Source of the DNA: Hydra vulgaris
Taxonomy: Eukaryota > Cnidaria > Hydrozoa > Anthoathecata > Hydridae
Reading direction: 5' to 3'
NCBI RefSeq assembly: GCF_038396675.1
Contig: NC_088921.1
Span: 616,501-680,500 of the forward strand
Length of the DNA stretch: 64,000 bases
Part shown: positions 24,201 to 46,189 of the stretch, in pieces
Layout: each line of letters begins with the position of its first letter
Position numbering within the stretch: the stretch's first letter is position 1
The notes under the pieces: generated by a model
What the model was told of the DNA's origin: nothing
Database searches by the model: none
The model's input: only the letters and a program-made list of their open reading frames with translations
Translations under genes and position numbers: made by a program

Positions 24201-27200
24201 CATGATCCGCCAAATTATATCAAGTGATCCGCCATAGTTTATGAAGTGATCAGCCTAATATTTTGATTGTTTGAATCAAACTCCTTTAAGTTTAATGATT
24301 ATTCTACCGAAAAACAATGTGATCCGCCAATTATATCAAGTGATCCGCCATATTTTATGAAGTGATCAGCCTAATATTTTGATTATTTGAATCAAACTCC
24401 TTTAATTTTAATGGTTGTTCTAAAAAAAAAAACCGCGATCCGCCAATATGTATCAAGTGATCCGCCAAATTTTATGAAGCGATCCGTCTATTATTTTGGA
24501 CCTTTGAATCAAATTCTATATATTTTAATGGTTGTTCTACAAAAAAGCAACATGATCAGCAAATTTATATCAAGTGATCCGTCATATTTTATGAAGTGAT
24601 CAGCCTAATCTTTTGATTATTTGAATCAAACTCTATAAGCAGTAATGGTTATTCTACAAAAAAACAACATGATCCGCCAATTATATCAAGTGATCCGCCA
24701 AATTTTATGAAATGATCCGCCTAATATTTTGATTATTTGAATCAAACTCTATAAGTGGTAATGGTTATTCTACAAAAAAACAACATGATCCGCCAATTTA
24801 TATCAAGTGATCCGCCATATTTTATAAAGTGATCAGCCTAATATTTTGATTTTTTGAATCAAACTCCTTTAATTTTAATGATTGTTCTACCAAAGACTAA
24901 CGTGATCCGCCAATTATATCAAGTGATCCGCCAAATTTTATGAAGTGATCAGCCTAATATTTTGATTATTTGAATCAAACTCCTTTAATTTTAATGGTTG
25001 TTCTAAAAAAAAAAACCGTGATCCGCCAATATGTATCAAGTGATCCGACAAATTTCATGAAGTGATCCGCATAATATTTTGATTGTTTGAATCAAATTCT
25101 ATAAATTTTTATGGTTGTTCTACAAAAAACAATGTGATCCGCCAATTTGTATTAAGAGATCCGCCTAATATTTTGATTATTTGAATCAAGCTCTATAAAT
25201 TTTAATGATTGTAGTACCGAAAAACAACGTGATCCGCCAATTTATATCAAGTGATCCGCCTAATATTTTGATTGTTTGAATCAAACTCCTTCAAGTTTAA
25301 TGATTATTCTACCGAAAAACAATGTGATCCGCCAATTATATCAAGTGATCCGCCAAATTTTATGAAGTGATCCGCCTAATATTTTGATTGTTTGAATCAA
25401 ACTCTATAAGTGGTAATGGTTATTCTACAAAAAAACAACATGATCCGCCAAATTATATCAAGTGATCCGCCATAGTTTATGAAGTGATCAGCCTAATATT
25501 TTGATTGTTTGAATCAAACTCCTTTAAGTTTAATGATTATTCTACCGAAAAACAATGTGATCCGCCAATTATATCAAGTGATCCGCCATATTTTATGAAG
25601 TGATCAGCCTAATATTTTGATTATTTGAATCAAACTCCTTTAATTTTAATGGTTGTTCTAAAAAAAAAAACCGCGATCCGCCAATATGTATCAAGTGATC
25701 CGCCAAATTTTATGAAGCGATCCGTCTATTATTTTGGACCTTTGAATCAAATTCTATATATTTTAATGGTTGTTCTACAAAAAAGCAACATGATCAGCAA
25801 ATTTATATCAAGTGATCCGTCATATTTTATGAAGTGATCAGCCTAATCTTTTGATTATTTGAATCAAACTCTATAAGCAGTAATGGTTATTCTACAAAAA
25901 AACAACATGATCCGCCAATTATATCAAGTGATCCGCCAAATTTTATGAAATGATCCGCCTAATATTTTGATTATTTGAATCAAACTCTATAAGTGGTAAT
26001 GGTTATTCTACAAAAAAACAACATGATCCGCCAATTTATATCAAGTGATCCGCCATATTTTATAAAGTGATCAGCCTAATTATTTGATTTTTTGAATCAA
26101 ACTCCTTTAATTTTAATGATTGTTCTACAAAAAACTAACGTGATCCGCCAATTATATCAAGTGATCCGCCAAATTTTATGAAGTGATCAGCCTAATATTT
26201 TGATTATTTGAATCAAACTCCTTTAATTTTAATGGTTGTTCTAAAAAAAAAAACCGTGATCCGCCAATATGTATTAAGTGATCCGACAAATTTTATGAAG
26301 TGATCCGCATAATATTTTGATTGTTTGAATCAAATTCTATAAATTTTTATGGTTGTTCTACAAAAAACAATGTGATCCGCCAATTTGTATTAAGAGATCC
26401 GCCTAATATTTTGATTATTTGAATCAAGCTCTATAAATTTTAATGATTGTAGTACCGAAAAACAACGTGATCCACCAATTTATATCAAGTGATCCGCCTA
26501 ATATTTTGATTGTTTGAATCAAACTCCTTTAAGTTTAATGATTATTCTACCGAAAAACAATGTGATCCGCCAATTATATCAAGTGATCCGCCAAATTTTA
26601 TGAAGTGATCCGCCTAATATTTTGATTGTTTGAATCAAACTCTATAAGTGGTAATGGTTATTCTACAAAAAAACAACATGATCCGCCAAATTATATCAAG
26701 TGATCCGCCATATTTTATGAAGTGATCAGCCTAATATTTTGATTTTTTGAATCAAACTCCTTTAATTTTAATGGTTGTTCTAAAAAAAAACAACGTGATC
26801 CGCCAATATGTATCAAGTGATCCGCCAAATTTTATGAAGCGATCCGTCTATTATTTTGGACCATTGAATCAAATTCTATATATTTTAATGGTTGTTCTAC
26901 AAAAAAGCAACATGATCAGCAAATTTATATCAAGTGATCCGTCATATTTTATGAAGTGATCAGCCTAATCTTTTGATTATTTGAATCAAACTCTATAAGC
27001 AGTAATGGTTATTCTACAAAAAAACAACATGATCCGCCAATTATATCAAGTGATCCGCCAAATTTTATGAAATGATCCGCCTAATATTTTGATTGTTTGA
27101 ATCAAACAATATAAGTGGTAATGGTTATTCTACAAGAAAACAACATGATCCGCCAATTTATATCAAGTGATCCGCCATATTTTATAAAGTGATCAGCCTA

Positions 27201-29880
27201 ATATTTTGATTTTTTGAATCAAACTCCTTTAATTTTAATGATTGTTCTACCAAAAAACAACGTGATCCGCCAATTATATCAAGTGATCCGCCAAATTTTA
27301 TGAAGTGATCCACCTAATATTATGATTGTTTGAATAAAATTCTATAAATTTTTATGGTTGTTCTACAAAAAAACAACGTGATCCGCCAATATGAATCAAG
27401 TGATCCGCCAAATTTTATGAAGCAATCCGTCTATTATTTTAGACGTTTGAATCAAATTCTATAAATTTTAATGGTTGTTCTACAAGAAAACAATATCATC
27501 AGCAAATTTATATCAAGTGATCCGCCATAGTTTATGAAGTGATCAGCCTAATCTTTTGATTATTTGAATCAAACTCTATAAGTGGTAATGGTTGTTCTAC
27601 AAAAAAACAATATGATCCGCCAATTTATATCAAGTGATCCGCCAAATTTTATGAAGTGATCCGCATAATATTTTGATTGTTTGAATCAAACTCTATAAAT
27701 TTTTATGGTTGTTCTACAAAAAACAACGTGATCCGCCAATTTGTATTAAGAGATCCGCCTAATATTTTGATTATTTGAATCAAGCTCTATAAATTTTAAT
27801 GATTGTAGTACCGAAAAACAACGTGATCCGCCAATTTATATCAAGTGATCCGCCTAATATTTTGATTGTTTGAATCAAACTCCTTTAAGTTTAATGATTA
27901 TTCTACCGAAAAACAATGTGATCCGCCAATTATATCAAGTGATCCGCCAAATTTTATGAAGTGATCCGCCTAATATTTTGATTGTTTGAATCAAACTCTA
28001 TAAGTGGTAATGGTTATTCTACAAAAAAACAACATGATCCGCCAAATTATATCAAGTGATCCGCCATAGTTTATGAAGTGATCAGCCTAATATTTTGATT
28101 GTTTGAATCAAACTCCTTTAAGTTTAATGATTATTCTACCGAAAAACAATGTGATCCGCCAATTATATCAAGTGATCCGCCAAATTTTATGAAGTGATCC
28201 GCCTAATATTTTGATTGTTTGAATCAAACTCTATAAGTGGTAATGGTTATTCTACAAAAAAACAACATGATCCGCCAAATTATATCAAGTGATCCGCCAT
28301 ATTTTATGAAGTGATCCGCCTAATATTTTGATTTTTTGAATCAAACTCCTTTAATTTTAATGGTTGTTCTAAAAAAAAACAACGTGATCCGCCAATATGT
28401 ATCAAGTGATCCGCCAAATTTTATGAAGCGATCCGTCTATTATTTTGGACCATTGAATCAAATTCTATATATTTTAATGGTTGTTCTACAAAAAAGCAAC
28501 ATGATCAGCAAATTTATATCAAGTGATCAGTCATATTTTATGAAGTGATCAGCCTAATCTTTTGATTATTTGAATCAAACTCTATAAGCAGTAATGGTTA
28601 TTCTACAAAAAAACAACATGATCCGCCAATTATATCAAGTGATCCGCCAAATTTTATGAAATGATCCGCCTAATATTTTGATTGTTTGAATCAAACTATA
28701 TAAGTGGTAATGGTTATTCTACAAGAAAACAACATGATCCGCCAATTTATATCAAGTGATCCGCCATATTTTATAAAGTGATCAGCCTAATATTTTGATT
28801 TTTTGAATCAAACTCCTTTAATTTTAATGATTGTTCTACCAAAAAACAACGTGATCCGCCAATTATATCAAGTGATCCGCCAAATTTTATGAAGTGATCC
28901 ACCTAATATTATGATTGTTTGAATAAAATTCTATAAATTTTTATGGTTGTTCTACAAAAAAACAACGTGATCCGCCAATATGAATCAAGTGATCCGCCAA
29001 ATTTTATGAAGCAATCCGTCTATTATTTTAGACGTTTGAATCAAATTCTATAAATTTTAATGGTTGTTCTACAAGAAAACAATATCATCAGCAAATTTAT
29101 ATCAAGTGATCCGCCATAGTTTATGAAGTGATCAGCCTAATCTTTTGATTATTTGAATCAAACTCAATAAGTGGTAATGGTTGTTCTACAAAAAAACAAC
29201 ATGATCCGCCAATTTATATCAAGTGATCCGCCAAATTTTATGAAGTGATCCGCATAATATTTTGATTGTTTGAATCAAACTCTATAAATTTTTATTGTTG
29301 TTCTACAAAAAACAACGTGATCCGCCAATTTGTATTAAGAGATCCGCCTAATATTTTGATTATTTGAATCAAGCTCTATAAATTTTAATGATTGTAGTAC
29401 CGAAAAACAACGTGATCCGCCAATTTATATCAAGTGATCCGCCTAATATTTTGATTGTTTGAATCAAACTCCTTTAAGTTTAATGATTATTCTACCGAAA
29501 AACAATGTGATCCGCCAATTATATGAAGTGATCCGCCAAATTTTATGAAGTGATCCGCCTAATATTTTGATTGTTTGAATCAAACTCTATAAGTGGTAAT
29601 GGTTATTCTACAAAAAAACAACATGATCCGCCAAATTATATCAAGTGATCCGCCATATTTTATGAAGTGATCAGCCTAATATTTTGATTTTTTGAATCAA
29701 ACTCCTTTAATTTTAATGATTGTTCTACCAAAAAACAACGTGTTTAGCCAATTATATCAAGTGATCCGCCTAACATTTTGATTGTTTGAATCAAACTCTT
29801 CAAAGTTGAATGATTGTTTTACAAAAAAAAAACAAAAAAAAAACGTGATCCGCCGATTTATATCAGGCGATCTACCTACG
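15290..29880 (+). repeat. TGATCCGCC satellite array, about 117-bp monomers, 14.6 kb
   Basis: Tandem monomers mostly about 117 bp, with shorter variants, run through the whole interval. A typical monomer has three GTGATCCGCC boxes (one often mutated to GTGATCAGCC), a poly-A CTACAAAAAAACAAC segment and a TTTGATT...AATCAAA dyad. Larger blocks recur at exactly 1238 bp: marker positions 20206, 21444 and 22682, and again 23149, 24387 and 25625. This is a higher-order repeat with high identity between blocks. The box TGATCCGCC also occurs in the TIRs of the surrounding element. Identical 70-codon open frames in each block are by-products of the repeat. The first monomers near 15300 and the last near 29860 are the most diverged, as expected for array edges. 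Confidence 0.95.
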
Positions 29881-29883
29881 CCA

Positions 29884-30075
29884 ATTTTCAATTTTAAACA
29901 ATGAGGTGGCATACCTGAAGGAGTTAAGCTGTTTCATAACTCAACAGGAAAATAATTTCTTTCATTAAGGTCTTCAGTATCAATTTGATCAACATTTTGA
30001 TAAATTTTGACCTCACCCGGCAGATATTGAAGCACAACTTCATTGATTGATAATGCAGATTTAATGTTTATTGCT
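29884..30075 (-). pseudogene. Pif1/Helitron-type helicase C-terminal fragment
   Basis: The minus strand reads ALSINEVVLQYLPGEVKIY, then IDTEDLNERNYFPVE, an in-frame TGA, then NSLTPSGMPPHCLKL. The YPVEFLNSLTPSGLPPH-like block is diagnostic of the C-terminal region of Pif1 helicases, including Helitron and eukaryotic Pif1-like proteins. The domain ends abruptly where the satellite begins, before the usual GxxxMLLRN segment. It is a scrap, useful as a boundary marker, with no surrounding helicase motifs. Confidence 0.68.
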
Positions 30076-30498
30076 TAAAAACAAAATGTGTCTTGACAAT
30101 ACAAAAAAAAAAAAAAACGCAATGTATTAAAACCATATAGAAATAATATTAAAGTTTACCTTTTATAAATATTACCCGTAAAGAAAATTATTCTTATCTT
30201 AATTGTTTTGAATTGGATTTCATGTCACAAACTGTTAGAATATGATCAATAAAGTAAATTTCAAATCTTGATAATTTACTAAATTTAAACCATACTTCAT
30301 CAGTTGGCAAACTAAACCAAAGTAATGATGCAAGGTAGAAGAACGCGGTAGAACTAAAGAAATAAATATTATAATATTATAAAATAATATTATAAAAAGT
30401 AGATTGTGAAATAGATACATGACATGATAAAATATATAACCAGTAAAATATATTTCTACCAGCTTCGGATGACTAAAGCAAAACTAAATAACTGTTAA

Positions 30499-32697
<2,199 letters not shown>

Positions 32698-32772
<75 letters not shown>
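32698..32772. repeat. (TA)n microsatellite, right half of interrupted tract
   Basis: Continuation of the TA tract that ends at 31333. The element between them duplicated a TA. Confidence 0.92.
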
Positions 32773-32780
<8 letters not shown>

Positions 32781-32894
32781 TTCAAGGATTTATTGGGCAT
32801 TAGGTGGAGGCAGTAAAGGTCTTGACATATCAAAGGTTTTCCATAAAGAATTGCACGCTTCTTCATAAGCTTTCATCATATGTTGCTTTTGAGA

Positions 32895-33105
32895 AAGTTT
32901 TTTAAATCATTGAAAAATGTGAATTTTAAGTTATCCTTGAAGGTCAACAGATCTTTCTCTTTTCCAATAACCTCTGGGGTTCCACAACTTTTTATGCTCG
33001 GTCCAGCATTATTTCTTTTTTCTTCTTTATCAATGATCTTTTGGACAATTAAATAAAAATTTAAAGTGGCTATATTTGCTGATGATCTTGCCTTTCAACA
33101 ATGTC
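32895..33105 (+). pseudogene. LINE reverse transcriptase fragment
   Basis: A short plus-strand block reads SGVPQ, then MLGPALFL, FINDL after a frame change, and FADDLAF. These are polymerase boxes of a non-LTR reverse transcriptase. It is about 200 bp, frame-shifted, and embedded in the giant MULE, 3' of the transposase gene. Confidence 0.65.
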
Positions 33106-33134
33106 GCATCCTATAACATCCATTATCATATATA

Positions 33135-34195
33135 ACTCTCAACACTGTGTTAACTCTAAACACTGTTTTTACTCTAAACACAGTTATAACTCCAAACAAT
33201 ATTATAACTCTCAACACTGTTCTTACTCTTAACATTATTCCAACTCTAAATATTGTTATAACTCTAAACACAGATCAAACTCTCAACACTGTTTTAACTC
33301 TAAACACTATCCCAAATCTAAACATTATTCTAACTCTAAACATTATTCTAACTCTAAACACTGTTTTAACTATAAACACAGTTATAACTCTAAACACTAT
33401 TATAACTCTAAACACTGTTCTTACTCTAAACATTATTCCAACTCTAAATATTGTTATAACTCTCAACACTGTTTTAACTCTAAACACTATCCCAAATCTA
33501 AACATTATTCTAACTCTAAACATTATTATAACTCAAAACATTATTTTAACTCTAAACATTATTCTAACTCTAAACACTGTTCTAACTATAAACACAGTTA
33601 TAACTCTAAACACTATTATAACTCTAAACACTGTTCTTACTCTAAACATTATTCCAACTCTAAATATTGTTATAACTCTTAACACTGTTTTAACTATAAA
33701 CACTGTTCTAACTCTAAACACTATGCTAACTCTAAAAATTATTTGAACTCTAAATACTGCTTTAACTGTCAACACTTCTATAACTCTAAACACTTTTCTA
33801 ACTCTAAACACTCTCCTAACTCTTAACACTGTTCTAACTCTAATTACTGTTCTAACTCTGAACACTGTTCTAACTCTAAACACAAATATAACTCTAAACA
33901 CTATTATAACTCTAAACACTGTTCTTACTCTAAACATTATTCCAACTCTAAATATTGTTCTAACTCTAAACACTGTTCTAACTATAAACACTATGCTAAC
34001 TCTAAAAATTATTTGAACTCTAAATACTGCTTTTACTATCAACACTTCTATAACTCTAAACACTTTTCTAACTCTAAACACTATCCTAACTCTAAACGCA
34101 GTTATAACTCTAAACATTATTCGTACTCTAAACATTGTTCTAACTCTAAACACTGTTCTAACTCTAAATACTATTCTAACTCATCTAGTCATTCT
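33135..34195. repeat. 18-bp minisatellite, about 1.06 kb
   Basis: Tandem variants of AACTCTAAACACTGTTCT and relatives occur at an 18-bp period. Because 18 is a multiple of three and the unit lacks stops in several frames, long open frames appear on both strands (LTLNTV-type and VFRVRT-type repeats). They have no start, domain or splice context. The array lies just 3' of the giant element's transposase stop. Confidence 0.93.
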
Positions 34196-34284
34196 AGTTA
34201 AAATTTCAACTAGTTTTTTCAATATATTAAAATTTACATTAACAAATATCTTAAAGAAAAGTTGAAAGAATCTGAAAAAGTTTT

Positions 34285-41205
<6,921 letters not shown>

Positions 41206-41287
41206 TTCTTTAAAAAAAAATTTAGCAATATGTTTGCTAAGGTTGAATTCGATTGCAGAAATCTAACTATTAAAAGTGCCGTGTTAC

Positions 41288-41338
41288 TTGAATGATCCGC
41301 CCCGCTGATCCGCCCCGCCCCGCCGATTGTACCTACTC
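41288..41338 (-). repeat. right TIR of giant MULE
   Basis: On the plus strand it contains TGATCCGCCCCGC, a second TGATCCGCCCCGCCCCGCCG, and ends TTGTACCTACTC. It is the reverse complement of 15068-15118 with three mismatches. The exon 1 ATG at 41205 lies just inside. Confidence 0.9.
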
Positions 41339-41346
41339 GGCGTGAG
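41339..41346. repeat. 8-bp target site duplication, right copy (GGCGTGAG)
   Basis: Exact copy of 15060-15067. Confidence 0.88.
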
Positions 41347-41499
41347 ACACTGTTTTAAAGTAAAATAACTGAAGTGATTTAAAATATAGTATAATAGACT
41401 TTCAGCCTTATTTAAAATTTTCTTTTTGCATCCGGTACCAACAAAAATTGGAGTTAAACAAGTATGTCTTTATTTTAAGGATTGTGAATTTTGAACATT

Positions 41500-42329
<830 letters not shown>

Positions 42330-42330
42330 A

Positions 42331-43046
42331 TTTTAATATCACATGAGTAACACTTAATGCACATTATCATTTAGTCAGATCTTTTTTCAAGTAAGAAATG
42401 GTATAAATTCTCTCAGCTTTTCTTTTGTTTACTTTTTCTACTCTCTCGTATACATGATTACACATTTATACACGACTGACTTGGTATTATCAGAATTTGA
42501 TTATTTATGGCAGAGTTTTTTTACCAACAATTATTTCAGAAAGTGAACCATTCAAGTAAGGTCATCATTTAAGTTGAACCATCTAATTCAGATCATTCTA
42601 AATCATCTAAGTGTTTATAAAAATTTTTTATTTTATTTAAAGTTAGTACATGCAGCTCTCGCTCAAACTTTCTTTTTTCTTTTTTATCTATTTTTTGCCT
42701 TTAGCATGTCTTTTTTTTTGAAATTTCTGCTCTCAATACAGTGTGGTTCAGTCAATTTATATTTTTTTTTTGCAAGCCTTGTGAATCGAACATATAAGTG
42801 ACTTTTTTTAGAGAACTTGTATATATATATAATGGGGGTTGCTTAGGCCCATTTTAAAAACAAGTAAAATTCTATTTAAGTCATTTTATTTAAAAATTGT
42901 CATAATTTGTCATAAATTTAAGTTTGTTCAATTTTTTTTACATTCTCATGCATCAAATGAGAATGTAAAAAATAATTACGAAAAAAAATTGTGATTGGAG
43001 CCTAGGAACAAAAATACCACAAAAAGTTAGCACTTCAAAATACTTT
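42331..43046. other. AT-rich spacer, nothing recognised
   Basis: Contains a small palindrome CATTCTCATGCATCAAATGAGAATG near 42942-42966, quoted by its arms CATTCTCAT and ATGAGAATG. No gene or splice pattern was seen. Confidence 0.45.
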
Positions 43047-43098
43047 TAGCAGATTTAATACTTAAAGACCTTCCAGGTCTTTAAGTATTAAATCTGCT
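43047..43098. repeat. near-perfect palindrome at the end of a pseudogene
   Basis: Arms AGCAGATTTAATACTTAAAG plus ACCT, and their exact complement, flank a 3-4 bp loop (TCC). One arm encodes the pseudogene's VADLILKDLEG end, so the other is an inverted copy of coding sequence. Confidence 0.88.
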
Positions 43099-45746
43099 AC
43101 AACTCCTTCCTGGCTTATGTCAATATCTTCAGCTTCATCTTCATTGACTTTCCAATATCTTATTGTGTATGTAAATGATTTTTTCTTTGTTGCTAACTTT
43201 TGATTAATAATCCTACCGAAAAATAAATTTATATTTCCATCATCAAGCTCCCATTTATGGCTTAAAAGCTGCCCTATCAAAGTTTCATTCTTCAAAATTC
43301 TACCTCAAAATTGTTTTTGTTTTTCATCAATATTATTAAAAAGAGTATGTGTTATTTTTACATGACCAGCTATTGCTTTTTTAACATCCTTCTCTAGTTG
43401 CTTTCTTTCTAGTAGTTCTTTTTTTAAATTAGTTTTGGCACATCTTTTTCCTATTTCTTCATACAAAAGATTATTAAAATTTTTAGAGGCTTGACACTTT
43501 AAAAGTTTTAAAGCTCCTCTCTGAATTGCAAACTGAATGAGGTCTTCTTGTTCTGGCAATGTTTTTTTGTCAATCCATGTTAATGTTTTGTTTACTCTGG
43601 CTTTTATTTTTGAATCCAGGAAGCTAAAAGTAGCATTAGGAGCGTGACATAAAAAAAAATTAAGCATGCCCAAGATCTATTCATTCTCCTTTGTATGTGG
43701 TGGAGCAGATAGTGTTGTTTTTATTATTTCTTTAGATGGATTTGAGAGATTACCAGTCAAATACCTGGCCATTTGTCTTTTAATAACTGTCTGTGTGGAG
43801 TTTATCAAAGCTGATAAAATCTTTACCAAAATTTTTTTATTTTTAATGACACAAAGGGATTGGTGTACCTTATCTTCTTTAATATTCAATATTTGACTAA
43901 ATACATCCACTTCTGTATAAAGAATTGATTCTGGATTACTTTCAAAGCTGGATAATTTCTTTATTGCTTTCTGGAAAATGTCCCCCTAACAAAAAAAGAT
44001 TAAATTTTTATACATTGTTTTAAATTCCTTTATTACTTTATTAAGAAACATTAAAAACTTACCAACTCAAGATTACTTTTTCCTGTTGCATTTTTATAAA
44101 CCAGACTCATGGCCCAGTTATTATTTTTCCACAAGTGTCGTATCGTTACTTATGTCTTAAAGCTAGAGTTTGCAAATTTTATTTTTAGTGTTGCTGAAAT
44201 AACGGGAAAAAAAAATTCATGTATAATACAAAGTTGTAATGGAATTCTATTTAACTTTATATTCATCTAAAAAAATATGTACCTTTCAAGAAAGTTTTTT
44301 ATAAGTTTTTCATGTGTAACAACAATCCCTGACATATGGAACAAGACATGAAATCTGTTACCAACATATCGAAGGAATAGGCCTGGAGCAACATTGTTTT
44401 TTTAAAGATAGCTTTTGAATGCAACAGGATCTCCTTTGAAACTATACCTGATTTTCAGAGAGAAAAAAATTACAATTTCATATTTTCAAAACAATTTGTG
44501 AAACAATAAAGAGAAAAAAAAATGTTTTTAAAATTATTACTGAATATTTTATAAAGTTATACATATAAAAAATAGCTATTACCTTTGCTTCAAAATATTT
44601 TTGGGGACTGTTACGGCAATCCCATAAGTTCCTTTAGCTGGTTTTACCTTCATCTCGTTATCTATTGTTCTAAGAGCTGATAATGCCTCTAAAGCGATAG
44701 ATTCCAGTGGATGAACATTGTAGTGTAGTTGTATTAATTCAATGTCCATCTCCTCCTAAAGCAGGTTACTCACACAACTATTAACAGGTGCTCTGTCTGA
44801 CAGACAACTTTTGATTTTTTGAGTGAATATGTCTAAAACTTCTATTGCTGGCATTTTTTTGAACTCTGCAAATGTATTAGCAAGTACTTTTAACACACTA
44901 ACTATATGAGTAGTACAGTCAAATCCTGTACCCCCATCAAGTTTAGCGGTTGATAAGGAATAAGATCTCTGTAGAGGATAGGTACTGATATGAAACGCGT
45001 TGACATGTTTGTTTAAAATGGTGGTCGCGTCGAACACCAATGTTACACATTCACAATGAAAAAGTGCCTCACCAGCTTGAACCAATGCTAAAACACCTGG
45101 CTCAAATGGCATTCTTTTTACTGTGGATAAGTGGGGTGTTTCCTGTAGTTCTGTCTTGTGTAATGTTTCAGAGATTTTTTCCAACAAAAATGATACACTT
45201 TCCACTGGCACATTGTTAACAATTGCAGCATAAACACATTTTTTAATAAGCAATAGTTTAAGTAGGAGAGGTAATATTACTAGAGGTAGGAGACATTTTG
45301 GTAGAACAGGATAAAAATTTATGTTCAAGTGATTAAGCTTTAATTGTTGGTATGTCTATTGAAATTTCCCTTGATTGACAAGCTACACCAGGCTCTGTAT
45401 TTAAATCACTAGTGATTAGGTGAATATTTACATTGGATTTATTTATTTTTCTTTCATATTTAAATGGCTGTTGCAAAGTATTAACAATAGCAGTCTATGA
45501 CTGGGTAGGGTTTCTTTTTAAGATTTTTATCGTTTTATGCAAGTGTCTTATATTGTTAGTGAATATCTTAAAATCAGATGCATTTTTAGGTTCAATGTTA
45601 AGTTTTTTTAGTTTCAGACAGGTTTTTGATCATTTGAATTTATTTTTAGAAAAAATGTTGTAAATGTTACCATTTAGCACAGACTTGGATTGCCATTTAT
45701 ATAAGTTAATTAAAAGGCAAATATCTTCTGTAGTCTTTTCGTCCAT
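43062..45746 (-). pseudogene. spliced, degraded RNase H-fold transposase-like gene, class unknown
   Basis: The minus strand starts MDEKTTEDICLLINLYKWQ at 45746 and hits three stops before entering an open region (45328-44756). That region contains CVTLVFDATTI, LDGGTGFDCT, CLSDRAPVNS, and after a frame change HYNVHPLESIALEAL. The pattern Asp-Ala-Thr, then SDRA-x-N, recalls an RNase H-like transposase core, but I cannot name the superfamily. Splice pairs appear downstream: donor GTAATA near 44581 with acceptor TCAG near 44448, donor GTACAT near 44281 with acceptor TTTCAG near 44196, and donor GTAAGT near 44062 with acceptor GTTAG near 43987. The 3' part (43910-43062) includes FLCHAPNATFSFLDSKIKA and ends ILKDLEGL, with at least two more stops. 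A perfect 24-bp-arm palindrome covers its last codons. Confidence 0.55.
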
Positions 45747-46189
45747 ATTAAAATAAGAAAAAAATTAGCAATAAAAAGATACAGAGTTTTGTAAGACAAA
45801 ATCGCGCTCTCGAAAATAAGTCGTTTTGTTGGGAGCAACTGTAAGCAACATTTTTAAACACAAAGGAGATTTTTACATATTGAATGTTTTATATCAAATG
45901 AAAGATCTATAAATAATTTATTTGAGCATGTTAATTTCATTTAGGAGCATTTGTATTGGTGTAATAAATTTTTCATATGAAAATTATCTATTTTTGCAAG
46001 ATTCGTTAACAGTGAAAATCTCGAAATTAAAAAAAAAATTAGCATTTTGATCAAAATTTGTAAATTTAGAAAATATTATTTTTATTTTCTTCTTGTCCAA
46101 AATATAAATAAACTTAATGATGAATTATAATCCAAATAACTTATTAACTTTTACACCTTTGATTGCTTTATATTATCTTTATTATTATG

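Noticed and set aside
17661-28548. Ten near-identical 70-residue open frames on the plus strand
   Set aside because: They recur with the satellite period, begin with a non-ATG codon (TTG) and translate the repeat unit. Several of the predicted differences are simple indels in poly-A. There is no independent coding evidence.
15290-29880. Regular spaced repeats that could suggest a CRISPR array
   Set aside because: Spacers are not unique, monomers are full-length tandem copies, no cas genes are present and the context is eukaryotic.
33147-34153. Two long open frames on opposite strands with six-residue repeats
   Set aside because: Both are consequences of an 18-bp tandem repeat with no stops in those frames. 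There are no starts, domains or splice sites to support a gene.
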